From assembly GCF_900101105.1 (NCBI RefSeq), contig NZ_FNGA01000003.1:186001-250000 (forward strand): 64,000 nucleotides of DNA, in the 5' to 3' direction. The notes beneath the pieces are model-generated. The model had not been told where the DNA came from. It ran no database searches and was given only the letters and a program-made list of their open reading frames with translations. This stretch comes from Maridesulfovibrio ferrireducens. Lineage in GTDB: Bacteria > Desulfobacterota > Desulfovibrionia > Desulfovibrionales > Desulfovibrionaceae. Positions 1 through 9,393 of this stretch are shown piece by piece. The position numbers were made by a program, and so were the translations under genes. Within the stretch, counting starts at the first letter, position 1; each line of letters begins with the position of its first letter.

Positions 1-294
1 GGTATGGGCAAAACTCAGCTTGAAATGAAGTTGGCTGTAGACAGCGGTTACTGGCCTCTCTACCGCTACAATCCGCTTCTTGCTGATGAAGGTAAGAATC
101 CTTTCATCCTTGAATCTAAAGCTCCTGACGGAACAATGCAGGAATTCATGGCTGGTGAAAACCGTTACGGATTGCTGGAACGTACCAACCCAGAAGCATC
201 AAAAAAATATCGTGCGAAAATCGAGAAAGATTACAACGAACGCTACGATATTTTAAAATATATGGCTGACGCTGGTTCCAGCGAAAGCGAATAA
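1..294 (+). CDS. por: pyruvate:ferredoxin oxidoreductase, C-terminal end (partial)
   Basis: Only the last 97 codons lie in the window; the frame is open from base 1, so the Met at base 4 is internal. The residues include LAVDSGYWPLYRYNP and ENRYGLLERTNPE, which match the extreme C-terminus of the single-chain PFOR of Desulfovibrio as I know it. PFOR oxidises pyruvate to acetyl-CoA and CO2 with TPP and [4Fe-4S] clusters, reducing ferredoxin or flavodoxin in the cytoplasm. The protein stops soon after this block, so it seems to lack the long C-terminal extension known in D. africanus PFOR. It is followed by a strong terminator and then the lactate permease, the usual order of the Desulfovibrio lactate-oxidation cluster. 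Confidence 0.93.
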   Translation, partial: GMGKTQLEMKLAVDSGYWPLYRYNPLLADEGKNPFILESKAPDGTMQEFMAGENRYGLLERTNPEASKKYRAKIEKDYNERYDILKYMADAGSSESE

Positions 295-304
295 AAACCC
301 CACC

Positions 305-350
305 GTTTGCGGGTGGACAGCTCTTAGTCCACCCGCAAACATCCCTTTTT
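305..350 (+). terminator. rho-independent terminator after por
   Basis: A 14-bp perfect stem (GTTTGCGGGTGGAC at 305-318, complement at 327-340) with an 8-nt loop is followed by a T run at 346-350. It sits 11 bp after the por stop codon and would end or attenuate transcription before the permease gene. Confidence 0.9.
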
Positions 351-420
351 CTGCGAGGTTGAAGGTGTTTCGTAGAAGGTTGGGAGGGAGTCATTCAAAA
401 GACTTTAAAAGAATGAGATT

Positions 421-469
421 TTATTATGCATATGTGGTACGATGAAGCTGTTTCATCAAAGCATAATAA
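421..469. promoter_or_regulatory. nested inverted repeats upstream of lactate permease
   Basis: An outer perfect 9-bp inverted repeat (TTATTATGC at 421-429, GCATAATAA at 461-469) encloses an inner 6-bp repeat (GATGAA at 441-446, TTCATC at 452-457). The element lies about 35 bp upstream of the permease start and after the por terminator. It could be an operator or an RNA structure in the leader. The Desulfovibrio lactate cluster is known to be controlled by a sigma-54-dependent regulator (LurR), but I cannot say this is its site. Confidence 0.45.
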
Positions 470-502
470 CAAACTTCGATTTTTTCTGCTTAAGGAGGAA
501 AC

Positions 503-2215
503 ATGACTGTAGGAATTCTAGCTCTTGTAGCACTCGTTCCGATTGCTCTTGCCCTGATTTTAATGGTTGGTATGCGTTGGCCTGCAACTAAAGCAATGCC
601 GGTTGCATGGTTATCCTGTGCTATCGGCGCAATCGCTGTCTGGAATCTTCCAGCTGCTTATGTTGCTGCGCTTACTTTGCAAGGTTTTGTAACTGCAACT
701 GGTATTTTAATCATTGTTTTCGGTGCTATTATTATTCTTTATACGCTGAAATACAGTGGTGGTATGGAAACCATTCAGTATGGTTTTCAGGGAATCACTC
801 GTGACCCGCGTATTCAGGTTCTGATTATCGGGTACATGTTTGCCGCATTTATTGAAGGCGCAGCAGGGTTCGGTACTCCGGCAGCTCTCGCCGCACCGCT
901 CCTCTTAAGTCTCGGTTTCCCGCCACTCGCAGCCGTTGTTATGTGTCTGGTTTTCAACTCCTTCCCGGTAACGTTCGGAGCTGTTGGAACACCTGTCATC
1001 ATCGGTTTCAAGTACCTCACCGGACTTGTTGAAACAGCAGTAGCTACCGGCGCTCCCGGTGTTAATTTCAGCTCAATGGAAATGTTTGATAAGTTGGTCA
1101 GTCAGTGGGCAACTTTGATGCATCTTCCTATGATCTATATCCTGCCTATCTTTATGCTCGGTTTCATGACCAGATACTTCGGTAAGAACCGTTGCTGGAG
1201 TGAAGGTTTCGGAGCATGGAAATTCTGTTTGTTCTCTTCAACTGCATTCTCAGTTCCCTACCTTTTGACTGCATGGCTTGTAGGACCAGAATTCCCATCT
1301 CTCATCGGTGGTCTTGTCGGTCTTGGTATTATCATTGTTGGAGCTAAAAATGGTTTCTGTATGCCTTCCACTTCATGGTCTTTCGGACCTATGTCTGAGT
1401 GGGATGCTGAATGGACCGGTTCTGTTTCTGCTGAAAACGGCGGAGAATTCAAAGCTCACATGAGCCAGTTCCGTGCATGGACTCCTTATGTTCTTATCGG
1501 TTTGATCCTTGTTGTTACCCGTATTCCTGAACTCGGTCTCAAGGGCATGCTTGCCGGTGTATCTATTCCTTTCACAAACATCCTTGGTTTTGAAAGTGTA
1601 AATGCTTCTATTAAATATCTATATCTCCCAGGTACTATTCCTTTTGCTCTTGTAGCTATCCTTACGATCTTCATTCACAGAATTCCCGGCGATAAAGCTG
1701 CTCTTGCTTGGAAAGAAGCTATCGCTAAGATGAAGAGCCCTACAATCGCATTGTTCTTTGCTGTTTCAATCGTTTCTATCTTTAAGGGTTCCGGTATTGT
1801 TGATGCGGCTCTTAACCCTAACAATTATTTGTCCATGCCTCTTGCATTGGCAGAAACTGTTTCCGGTCTTGCCGGTCAGACATGGCCTATGTTTGCATCC
1901 TTTGTTGGTGGACTCGGTTCTTTCATCACAGGTTCAAACACTGTTTCCGATCTTCTTTTTGCAGAATTCCAGTGGGGCGTAGCTTCAACTCTGAATCTGC
2001 CTCATCAGATTATCGTTGCAGCACAGGGCGTCGGTGGAGCAATGGGTAACATGATTTGTATCCATAACATCGTTGCCGGTTGTGCGGTTGTCGGATTGTC
2101 CGGCATGGAAGGCGCTATTCTTAGACGTACTGTATGGCCTTTCCTGCTTTACGGTCTTGTTGTCGGCGTAGTTGCATGTCTCATGTCCTTCGTATTTTTA
2201 CCTCACCTGTTCTAG
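503..2215 (+). CDS. lctP: L-lactate permease (LctP family)
   Basis: A 570-aa, very hydrophobic protein with about a dozen membrane segments spread over its length. It contains the family-typical stretch [18 protein letters not shown] (about residues 118-135) and, near the C-terminus, [15 protein letters not shown], both hallmarks of the LctP/GlcA lactate:H+ symporters. It imports lactate across the inner membrane for the dehydrogenase encoded next. The start is supported by AAGGAGG at 493-499 just before ATG 503. The length is normal for the family (about 550-580 aa). It is the first gene after the por terminator and leads the lactate dehydrogenase genes. Confidence 0.95.
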   Translation: MTVGILALVALVPIALALILMVGMRWPATKAMPVAWLSCAIGAIAVWNLPAAYVAALTLQGFVTATGILIIVFGAIIILYTLKYSGGMETIQYGFQGITRDPRIQVLIIGYMFAAFIEGAAGFGTPAALAAPLLLSLGFPPLAAVVMCLVFNSFPVTFGAVGTPVIIGFKYLTGLVETAVATGAPGVNFSSMEMFDKLVSQWATLMHLPMIYILPIFMLGFMTRYFGKNRCWSEGFGAWKFCLFSSTAFSVPYLLTAWLVGPEFPSLIGGLVGLGIIIVGAKNGFCMPSTSWSFGPMSEWDAEWTGSVSAENGGEFKAHMSQFRAWTPYVLIGLILVVTRIPELGLKGMLAGVSIPFTNILGFESVNASIKYLYLPGTIPFALVAILTIFIHRIPGDKAALAWKEAIAKMKSPTIALFFAVSIVSIFKGSGIVDAALNPNNYLSMPLALAETVSGLAGQTWPMFASFVGGLGSFITGSNTVSDLLFAEFQWGVASTLNLPHQIIVAAQGVGGAMGNMICIHNIVAGCAVVGLSGMEGAILRRTVWPFLLYGLVVGVVACLMSFVFLPHLF

Positions 2216-2223
2216 TTTGATTT

Positions 2224-2259
2224 AATATCCCGGTCGGAGCCATCGCCGGCCGGGATATT
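2224..2259 (+). other. intergenic hairpin between permease and dehydrogenase genes
   Basis: AATATCCCGG (2224-2233) pairs with CCGGGATATT (2250-2259), with a GC-rich loop that can pair further. A run of A rather than T follows, so it is not a classic + strand terminator. It is more likely an mRNA processing or stability element setting permease versus dehydrogenase levels (inference). Confidence 0.5.
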
Positions 2260-2327
2260 AAAAAAGTGTAGAATGGTGTTAATTATATATTCATAATGAG
2301 TTCATTTTTAAGACAGGAGCAAATATA

Positions 2328-3713
2328 ATGTCCAATGCAAAACTGGCAAAAGAATTTGAAAAAATAGTCGGAGCTGAAGGTGTTCTGCATACAGAAGCAG
2401 ACCTGCATTCATACTCCTACGATTCAGCAGTTCTTAATCCTGCTGTCCCGTCTCTTGTGATTAAGCCTACTACCACAGCACAGCTTGGGCCGGTTACAAA
2501 GCTTTGTAATGAGCATGGTCTTCCTTTGACTGTTCGCGGTGCTGGAACAAATCTTTCCGGCGGAACTATTCCTCATCCTGGCGGAATTGTAGTTCTGACC
2601 AACGGCCTTAATAAAATTTTAGAAATTAACGAAGAAGACCTTTATGCAGTAGTTGAGCCGGGTGTTGTTACAGCTCAATTTGCAGCAGAAGTCGCAAAAC
2701 GCGGCCTTTTTTATCCTCCAGATCCAGGCAGTCAGGCTGTTTCCACACTCGGTGGTAACGTTGCTGAAAATGCGGGCGGTCTTCGCGGCCTTAAATACGG
2801 CGTTACTAAAGATTACGTTATGGGAATTGATTTCTTTGACGTTAACGGTGACCTCATTAAGGCCGGTTCACGCACAGTTAAATGTGTAACAGGTTACAAT
2901 CTTGGTGGACTCATGGTTGCTTCTGAAGGCACTCTCGGTGTTTTCAGTAATATCATTTTCAAGCTTGTTCCTCCTCCTAAAGCTTCGAAAGCTATGATGG
3001 CTGTCTTTGACAATATCGATAAAGCTTCTGAAACAGTTGCTGCTATTATCGCAAATCATATCGTTCCTTGTACTCTCGAACTGCTTGATCACGTTACTAT
3101 TAAATATGTTGAAGCTTTCACTAAAGCGGGTCTTCCAACCGAAGCTGAAGCTATTCTTTTGATCGAAGTTGATGGTCATCCTGCTGAAGTTGCTGATGAT
3201 GCTCAAAAGATTGTTGATATTTGTAATAAAATCGGTGCTACTTCTGTTCGTGCGGCTGAAACAGCAGCAGAACGTGAAAGTCTCTGGTTTGCTCGTCGTA
3301 ATGCACTTCCTGCTCTTGCACGCGCACGGCCTACAACAGTTCTTGAAGATGCAACTGTTCCCCGCAGTCAGATTCCTGCAATGATTCGCGGAGTTAATAA
3401 GATTGCTGAAAAGTATAACATTTCTATCGGAACTTTCGGACATGCCGGTGACGGTAATCTTCATCCGACAATTCTTTGTGATAAAAGAGATGAAGCCGAG
3501 TTCCATCGCGTAGAAGAAGCAGTTAATGAGATCTTTGATGTGGCGCTTTCTCTTAAAGGAACACTCTCCGGTGAGCATGGAATAGGAATGGCTAAATCCA
3601 AATGGATGATAAAAGAAACTAATCAGGCAACTCTTGATTATTCTCTCCGTATGAAGAAAGCCATTGACCCTAAGGGTATTCTTAATCCCGGCAAAATCAT
3701 TGAGGCTAGCTAA
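2328..3713 (+). CDS. FAD-linked D-lactate/glycolate dehydrogenase subunit (GlcD-like)
   Basis: A 461-aa flavoprotein of the GlcD/Dld family. The N-terminal FAD_binding_4 (PCMH-type) domain (about 35-215) shows GLPLTVRGAGTNLSGG and PPDPGSQAVSTLGGNVAENAGG. The C-terminal FAD-oxidase domain (about 215-455) ends with TFGHAGDGNLHPTIL and GEHGIGMAKSKW, which carry the substrate and metal His residues typical of the family. It oxidises lactate to pyruvate and hands electrons to the iron-sulfur subunit encoded immediately downstream (stop at 3713, next ATG at 3714). An AGGAG box at 2315-2319 precedes the start. Stereospecificity cannot be read from the sequence; D-lactate is most likely from the family. 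Confidence 0.93.
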   Translation: MSNAKLAKEFEKIVGAEGVLHTEADLHSYSYDSAVLNPAVPSLVIKPTTTAQLGPVTKLCNEHGLPLTVRGAGTNLSGGTIPHPGGIVVLTNGLNKILEINEEDLYAVVEPGVVTAQFAAEVAKRGLFYPPDPGSQAVSTLGGNVAENAGGLRGLKYGVTKDYVMGIDFFDVNGDLIKAGSRTVKCVTGYNLGGLMVASEGTLGVFSNIIFKLVPPPKASKAMMAVFDNIDKASETVAAIIANHIVPCTLELLDHVTIKYVEAFTKAGLPTEAEAILLIEVDGHPAEVADDAQKIVDICNKIGATSVRAAETAAERESLWFARRNALPALARARPTTVLEDATVPRSQIPAMIRGVNKIAEKYNISIGTFGHAGDGNLHPTILCDKRDEAEFHRVEEAVNEIFDVALSLKGTLSGEHGIGMAKSKWMIKETNQATLDYSLRMKKAIDPKGILNPGKIIEAS

Positions 3714-5012
3714 ATGTCTGACGTTAAAAAATTAGCTAAACAACTTATGGAGCTGGACGACCAAATGGTCGCTTGCATGAAGTGCGGTATGTGTCAGGCT
3801 GTTTGTCCTGTCTTTGCTGAAACCATGCAGGAAGCTGATGTTACTCGCGGTAAGATCGCTCTTCTTGAGAAGCTTGCTCATGAAATGATTAAAGATCCTG
3901 ATCAGGTTAACGAGAAGCTTAACAGATGTCTGCTTTGCGGATCATGCGCTGCGAACTGTCCAAGTGGTGTTAAGATCATGGACATTTTCATTAAGGCGCG
4001 TGTTATCGTAACAACCTATAAGGGTTTGTCTTCTGCTAAAAAGTTTATTTTTAAGGGACTTCTGACTCGTCCGAAATTGTTTAACTTTCTGACTGACATG
4101 AGTGCTAAGTTTCAGGGGCCTTTTGAGAAAGTCGCTGATGAAGCAGCCGGAACAGCAAGCTGTGCTCTTTTGAATCCGTTGCTCGGTGAGCGTCATTTTA
4201 TGCCGCTTGCAAAGCGTCCGTTCAGAAAAGATTATCCCAGCGTTGATACTCCTCGCGGAGCAAGCGGCCTTAAAGTTGCTTTTTTCCCGGGATGTGTCGT
4301 TGATAAAATGTATCCTCATGTAGGACATGCCGCAATGGATGTTCTAAAGTATCATGGTGTGGGTGTTTTTCTTCCTAAGGGACAGGCATGTTGCGGAATC
4401 CCGACTCTGGCTTCCGGAGATCAGGAATCATTCATCACACTTATGAAACAGAATATAAAAGCTTTTGAAGAAGGCAATTTCGATTATCTTGTTACTCCAT
4501 GTGCAACTTGTACTGCAACTATTAAAGAAACATGGATTAAGATGATCGAGGATGAGAATCCTGTCTTTATAGAAAAAGTTAAAGATCTTGCTGACAAGAC
4601 TATGGATATCACTGCATTTTTAGTTGATGTTGTGGGAGTGACTTTGCCTGCAGAACCTAAGAAAAGTGACAGGACTGTGACGTATCACGACCCTTGTCAT
4701 CTTGCAAAATCTCTTGGAGTTACTGAGCAGCCCCGTGCATTGCTTAAAAAAAGTGATAAATATGAGTTTAAAGAGATGAATGAAGCCAACCGTTGCTGTG
4801 GTTGCGGTGGTAGTTTCAATCTATTCCATTACGATTTATCGAAAAGTATAGGCCAGCGTAAAGCTGATAATGTAAGAGCCGTCGGTGCAGAAGTTGTTGC
4901 CACCTCATGTCCTGCATGTATGATGCAGCTTGGTGACATGCTTTCGCAGTCCGGTGGTGGAATTGAAGTACGGCATGTGTTAGAAATTTATGCCGATGCA
5001 ATAAAAAAATAG
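3714..5012 (+). CDS. iron-sulfur subunit of lactate dehydrogenase (GlcF-like, two CCG domains)
   Basis: A 432-aa GlcF/LldF-type electron-transfer protein. Two [4Fe-4S] ferredoxin motifs lie near the N-terminus (CMKCGMCQAVCP about residue 21, CLLCGSCAANCP about residue 73). Two cysteine-rich CCG domains follow (CCGIPT in the first, CCGCGGSF in the second). No membrane helix is evident, so membrane association would need a partner. It starts directly after the dehydrogenase stop codon, so the two genes are translationally coupled. It should take electrons from the FAD subunit and pass them towards the membrane quinone pool or a cytochrome. Confidence 0.92.
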   Translation: MSDVKKLAKQLMELDDQMVACMKCGMCQAVCPVFAETMQEADVTRGKIALLEKLAHEMIKDPDQVNEKLNRCLLCGSCAANCPSGVKIMDIFIKARVIVTTYKGLSSAKKFIFKGLLTRPKLFNFLTDMSAKFQGPFEKVADEAAGTASCALLNPLLGERHFMPLAKRPFRKDYPSVDTPRGASGLKVAFFPGCVVDKMYPHVGHAAMDVLKYHGVGVFLPKGQACCGIPTLASGDQESFITLMKQNIKAFEEGNFDYLVTPCATCTATIKETWIKMIEDENPVFIEKVKDLADKTMDITAFLVDVVGVTLPAEPKKSDRTVTYHDPCHLAKSLGVTEQPRALLKKSDKYEFKEMNEANRCCGCGGSFNLFHYDLSKSIGQRKADNVRAVGAEVVATSCPACMMQLGDMLSQSGGGIEVRHVLEIYADAIKK

Positions 5013-5021
5013 TGTAAAATG

Positions 5022-5047
5022 GTCCAGATCGTAATTACGGTCTGGAC
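5022..5047. other. near-perfect 26-bp palindrome after the dehydrogenase gene
   Basis: GTCCAGA (5022-5028) and TCTGGAC (5041-5047) flank an inner palindrome CGTAATTACG, with only a T/G mismatch between them. It may be an operator or an RNA hairpin. It lies just upstream of a terminator, in the 201-bp gap before pta. Confidence 0.5.
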
Positions 5048-5059
5048 TACTTTACGAAA

Positions 5060-5090
5060 AACCGCTCTTATGTGAGCGGTTGGTTTTTTT
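5060..5090 (+). terminator. rho-independent terminator between lldF-like gene and pta
   Basis: AACCGCTC (5060-5067) and GAGCGGTT (5074-5081) form an 8-bp stem with a 6-nt loop, followed by GG and seven T. This would partly separate the lactate dehydrogenase transcript from pta-ackA. Confidence 0.85.
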
Positions 5091-5213
5091 AGCGGGTAGT
5101 AGGAAAGTAAAGTTACTTCCGGCCCGTTTGGTTATCAAGTTGAACAGCGCGGGATTTGTCTGATCCGGAAACCAGATATCCAACCTCCCCGCACGTCAAA
5201 CAGGAGTTTTTTA

Positions 5214-7331
5214 GTGTCTATAAATTTGTATATTACAGCCACCGAAGAGAAAAGCGGAAAGTCTGCAATCGCTTTGGGCGTAATGCAATTGTTACTTAGA
5301 GACATACAAAATGTCGCTATTTTCAGGCCTATTATTAATGATAATCAGACAGGTTCCCGCGACCATGATATCAATCTTTTAATGAATTATTTTAATCTTG
5401 ATATCAATTATGAAGATACTTACGCTTACACTCTTAAAGAGGCTAGAGAGCTGATAAATAATGGCAAGCATTCATTGTTGCTAGAAAATATCCTGAATAA
5501 ATACAGTAAGCTTGAAGAAAAATTTGATTTTGTTCTCTGTGAAGGAACCGATTTTCAGGGTAAAGACCAGAACTTTGAATTTGATATCAATGCGGAGATC
5601 GCCGCCAACCTCAGTTGTCCTGTTTTGCTTGTTGCAAACGGCAGAGGAAAAACAACAGAAGATATCATTGCTTCGACTCAGCTCGTAATTGATGCTTTGG
5701 AAGATAAGGGTGTAGACACCGTGGCTGCTGTAATCAATAGAATTACAGCTCCGCCTTCTGAAATGGCTGAAATCCTTTCCAGCATCAAATGTAAAACAAG
5801 ATGCGCACAAGATTTGCTTGTTTACGGTATTGCTGAAGATGAAAGTCTTGGTAACCCCAGCATGAACGATGTGCGGAAATGGCTCGACGCTTCTGTTCTT
5901 TATGGCCACGGAAGACTTGATACTCTCGTAGACGACTACGTAATCGCCGCAATGCGTATTGGTAACTTCCTTGAATATATTGAAGCCGGAAGTTTGATCA
6001 TTACTCCCGGTGATCGTTCAGATATCATTTTGAGCAGCCTTGCATCCAGATTATCCACTTCCTTTCCTGATATCTCCGGGATTCTTCTTACCGGTGGATT
6101 GCAGCCAAGTGCCAGCGTTCACAGGTTGATTGAAGGGTGGACTGGTGTACCGATTCCTATTCTGTCGGTAGATACTAATACTTATCGTACTACTCAGGTT
6201 CTTAGCGAACTCTACGGACGCATTGATCCTGAAGACCAGCGTAAAACAGCTTCCGCTCTGGGAACTTTTGAATCGCATGTTAATATTAATGAACTTAGAC
6301 AGCGTCTTGTTTCTACAAAATCAGACAAAGTTACTCCGAAGATGTTTGAGTACAAGCTGGTTCAGAAGGCAAAGGCTAATAAGCAAATTATAGTCCTTCC
6401 TGAAGGAACAGCCGAAAGAGTTCTTCGTGCCGCTGATATGCTTACCCGTCGCGGTGTCGCTGATATCGTTCTGCTTGGTAAAGCAGATGAAGTCGGTTCT
6501 AAGATTTCTGCACTCGGTCTTGATATGCACAATGTCAGAATACTTGATCCTGAGTCTTCTCCTCAGTTTGAAAGCTATTGTGAAACTTATTTTAAGCTTC
6601 GCGAGCACAAAGGTATCCGCATGTCGGATGCCAGAGACAGAATGCTGGACCCAACTTACTTCGGTTCCATGATGGTCTATACAGGTGATGCAGATGGAAT
6701 GGTTTCAGGTTCTGTTACTACAACTGCGCAGACAATTCGTCCCGCATTTGAGTTTATTAAGACAAAGCCCGGAGCATCTATTGTATCCAGTGTTTTCCTG
6801 ATGTGCCTGAAGGATCGCGTTCTTGTATTCGGAGACTGCGCGGTTAACCCTAATCCTAATGCTGAACAGCTTGCAGAAATTGCTCTCAGTTCTGCTCAGA
6901 CCGCTCGTATTTTCGGTGTAGAACCTAGAATTGCGTTACTTTCATACTCAACAGGGCAGTCTGGTAAAGGTGCTGATGTTGAAAAAGTTAAGGAAGCCGT
7001 CCGTATTGCAAAAGAGCGTGCTCCTGACCTGCTGATTGAAGGGCCTTTGCAGTATGACGCTGCAATCGATCCTTCGGTAGCTAAAACAAAACTTCCGGAC
7101 AGTCAGGTGGCAGGACGAGCAACAGTGTTCATCTTCCCTGATCTAAATACCGGAAATAATACTTATAAAGCAGTGCAGCGTTCAGCTGAACAGTCCGTTG
7201 CAATCGGACCTATTCTGCAGGGACTTAACAAACCGGTAAACGACCTTTCCAGAGGTTGTACGGTTCCCGATATTGTAAACACCGTAGCGATAACCGCTAT
7301 TCAAGCACAGGCGGAAAAGGGACTTATTTAA
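5214..7331 (+). CDS. pta: phosphate acetyltransferase, long form
   Basis: A 705-aa protein with the three-part long-form Pta layout. An N-terminal P-loop/CobB-like domain (about 1-220, TATEEKSGKSAIALG) is followed by a DRTGG domain (about 225-335) and a C-terminal PTA/PTB catalytic domain (about 370-700, with VLPEGTAERVLRAADML and GPLQYDAA). It converts acetyl-CoA + Pi to acetyl-phosphate in the cytoplasm. The start is GTG at 5214 with AGGAG at 5202-5206. Its TAA overlaps the ackA ATG (TAATG at 7329-7333), so the two are coupled. The length fits the long-form family (about 700-715 aa). Confidence 0.95.
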   Translation: MSINLYITATEEKSGKSAIALGVMQLLLRDIQNVAIFRPIINDNQTGSRDHDINLLMNYFNLDINYEDTYAYTLKEARELINNGKHSLLLENILNKYSKLEEKFDFVLCEGTDFQGKDQNFEFDINAEIAANLSCPVLLVANGRGKTTEDIIASTQLVIDALEDKGVDTVAAVINRITAPPSEMAEILSSIKCKTRCAQDLLVYGIAEDESLGNPSMNDVRKWLDASVLYGHGRLDTLVDDYVIAAMRIGNFLEYIEAGSLIITPGDRSDIILSSLASRLSTSFPDISGILLTGGLQPSASVHRLIEGWTGVPIPILSVDTNTYRTTQVLSELYGRIDPEDQRKTASALGTFESHVNINELRQRLVSTKSDKVTPKMFEYKLVQKAKANKQIIVLPEGTAERVLRAADMLTRRGVADIVLLGKADEVGSKISALGLDMHNVRILDPESSPQFESYCETYFKLREHKGIRMSDARDRMLDPTYFGSMMVYTGDADGMVSGSVTTTAQTIRPAFEFIKTKPGASIVSSVFLMCLKDRVLVFGDCAVNPNPNAEQLAEIALSSAQTARIFGVEPRIALLSYSTGQSGKGADVEKVKEAVRIAKERAPDLLIEGPLQYDAAIDPSVAKTKLPDSQVAGRATVFIFPDLNTGNNTYKAVQRSAEQSVAIGPILQGLNKPVNDLSRGCTVPDIVNTVAITAIQAQAEKGLI

Positions 7332-8539
7332 TGAAAATATTAGTAATCAACGCTGGAAGCTCATCAATTAAATATCAACTTCTTGATATGACTTCAGGCA
7401 ATCCTCTTGCTTCCGGCATTGTCGAACGTATCGGCGAAGAGATGGGCAGTCTTACTCACAAAGCATTTCTTGGAACTCCGAAAGAGTTTAAAGAAGCTAT
7501 TGAATGTGCATTTCCTACACATAAAGAAGGAATGCACGAGGTGGTTCGCCTTCTAACCGACCCTGAAAAAGGGGTTATTAAAGATAGTTCAGAAATTGCC
7601 GGTATCGGTCATAGAATCGTGCACGGCGGAGAACTTTTTTCTAAACCTGTTGAAGTTGATGCAGAAGTACTTCAGGGAATCAGAGACGTTATTCCTTTGG
7701 CTCCTTTGCACAATCCCGGACATGTTATCGGGATTGAAGTTGCAACGGAACTGTTCCCCGGAGTAAGACAGGTTGTAGTGTTTGACACTGCTTTCCATCA
7801 GACAATGGAACCTAAAGCATTCATGTACGGTATCCCTTACGAATATTACGAAGAGTTTGCTCTTCGTCGTTACGGAGCACATGGAACTTCACATAAATAT
7901 GTAGCTCGTGAAGCCGCTAAAGTTCTCGGTAAACCTCTTGAAGAGTGCAATCTTGTTACTGTTCATCTGGGCAATGGTGCTTCTCTTTCCGCTGTTAAAA
8001 AAGGAAAATGTAGCGATACTTCAATGGGACTGACTCCTCTTGGCGGGATCATAATGGGAACCCGCTGTGGAGATCTTGACCCAGCTATTGTCGGTTTTAT
8101 CTCTGATAAAAAGGACATGAGTGCAGCTGAAGTTGTAACAATGTTTACCAATGAAAGCGGCTTGAAGGGCATTTGCGGTTCCAACGATCTTCGCGATATC
8201 CATTCCCGTATTGAAAAGGGTGATGAGCGTGCAGAACTGGCTCTTGATATGGCGACTCATAGAGTCCGTCAGTTCATAGGTTCTTATTTCTTCGAACTTG
8301 GCAAAGTTGATGCTATCGTCTTCACTGCCGGAATCGGTGAGAATGATCCTGAATACAGAGCTAGAACCTGTTCTGATCTCGAAAACTTTGGAATTATCAT
8401 GGATTCTGACAAAAACTGGAATTGGGATAGAACTCCATCAGCAATCAGTGCCGATGACAGCCCTGTAAAAGTTTTTGTTATAGCGACAAATGAAGAGCTT
8501 GAAATTGCTAACGACACTGTTGCAGTTCTTGGATTGTAG
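7331..8539 (+). CDS. ackA: acetate kinase
   Basis: A 402-aa protein with the acetate/sugar kinase fold signatures. These include MKILVINAGSSSIKYQLLD at the N-terminus, VVFDTAFHQTM around residue 146, GAHGTSHKYV around 178-187 and VFTAGIGENDP near 330. It makes ATP and acetate from acetyl-phosphate, the substrate-level phosphorylation step of lactate oxidation. I chose the ATG at 7331 rather than an upstream in-frame start inside pta, because the family N-terminus begins exactly there and it forms a 1-nt overlap with the pta stop. About 230 bp separates it from the next gene. Confidence 0.96.
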   Translation: MKILVINAGSSSIKYQLLDMTSGNPLASGIVERIGEEMGSLTHKAFLGTPKEFKEAIECAFPTHKEGMHEVVRLLTDPEKGVIKDSSEIAGIGHRIVHGGELFSKPVEVDAEVLQGIRDVIPLAPLHNPGHVIGIEVATELFPGVRQVVVFDTAFHQTMEPKAFMYGIPYEYYEEFALRRYGAHGTSHKYVAREAAKVLGKPLEECNLVTVHLGNGASLSAVKKGKCSDTSMGLTPLGGIIMGTRCGDLDPAIVGFISDKKDMSAAEVVTMFTNESGLKGICGSNDLRDIHSRIEKGDERAELALDMATHRVRQFIGSYFFELGKVDAIVFTAGIGENDPEYRARTCSDLENFGIIMDSDKNWNWDRTPSAISADDSPVKVFVIATNEELEIANDTVAVLGL

Positions 8540-8607
8540 CAGATAGTTACTAGGATAAATTCGGTTCGGGGAGTGGAAGTTTCCGTGCCGGAATAAAAGG
8601 ATGGTTT

Positions 8608-8633
8608 GGGTCGTTCCTGTTATGGAACGACCC
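8608..8633 (+). other. hairpin in the ackA-lutC gap
   Basis: GGGTCGTTCC (8608-8617) pairs perfectly with GGAACGACCC (8624-8633) across a 6-nt loop. No T run follows, so it is a poor rho-independent terminator. A processing or stabilising element is possible. The rest of the gap (8540-8766) shows nothing else clear. Confidence 0.5.
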
Positions 8634-8766
8634 GAAGAAATGTACCCAGATCAGACTGTGGAAGGGCTGAAGTACTGCATTCGAGTGGAAGTCGAAGCTG
8701 TATTACACTGGGAATTACCAACGGATATTGCATTAAAGAGTTTACCCCTTTGACCGTGGAGAAAAA

Positions 8767-9393
8767 ATGACAGTCAATAGCGAAAATGTCAAACTTTTCA
8801 CTGAAAAGGCCGGATTAGTGTCGGCCATAGTTTCAGAAGTGTCTTCTTTAGATGAAGCGTTCCAGTACACAATAGACCTTTGCGGCAAAAAAGAAGCTTG
8901 TAAATTACTTGTTTCCGGTTGTGAAGAAGGTCTTTCCGCTAAAGCCGGTGCTCTCTGTGAGACCAAGACCGGAAAAACCATAGCCGCGCCTGCCCTCAAT
9001 AAAAAACAGTTTTCATCATTAGGCAAACTCTGTTCAGAGAATGGTTTTGACCTCTTGAAAGATGGTCTTCGTAAATATCTCGGTGGAATTGATATCGGTT
9101 TTACCGTTGTCGACCATGGAATTGCGGAAACCGGAACTCTTGTACTTAAGTCCCGCAGTGAAGAATTAAGAATTGCTACAATGATCAGTGAAGTTCATGT
9201 CGCTGTACTTCCTAAGTCTAAGATCGTCGGTACTTCCTATGAACTGGAATCATTCTTGGAAGAGTGTATGCGCGCTGCTGATTATACAGCGTTTATCACT
9301 GGTGCCAGCCGAACTGCTGACATTGAGCGAGTGCTTGCTATTGGTGTGCACGGCCCACTCGAACTTCATATTCTTCTTCTGGAGGACAAATAA
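8767..9393 (+). CDS. LutC/YkgG-family lactate utilization protein (LUD domain)
   Basis: A 208-aa protein with a single LUD (DUF162) domain. The family landmarks are GIDIGFTVVDHGIAETGTLVL (about 110-130, given here as one block), then ISEVHVAVLPKSKIV and ASRTADIERVLAIGVHGP near the C-terminus. LutC is the small non-cluster subunit of the LutABC L-lactate dehydrogenase complex. A GTGGAGAAAAA sequence precedes the ATG at 8767. The stop overlaps the next ATG (TAATG at 9391-9395), so translation is coupled with the LutAB fusion. This matches the distal part of the Desulfovibrio lactate cluster. Confidence 0.9.
   Translation: MTVNSENVKLFTEKAGLVSAIVSEVSSLDEAFQYTIDLCGKKEACKLLVSGCEEGLSAKAGALCETKTGKTIAAPALNKKQFSSLGKLCSENGFDLLKDGLRKYLGGIDIGFTVVDHGIAETGTLVLKSRSEELRIATMISEVHVAVLPKSKIVGTSYELESFLEECMRAADYTAFITGASRTADIERVLAIGVHGPLELHILLLEDK

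Noticed and set aside
2868-3578. 236-codon minus-strand frame opposite the GlcD-like gene
   Set aside because: It is a shadow of a strongly supported coding region, with Cys/Phe/Ser-rich low-complexity composition and no RBS.
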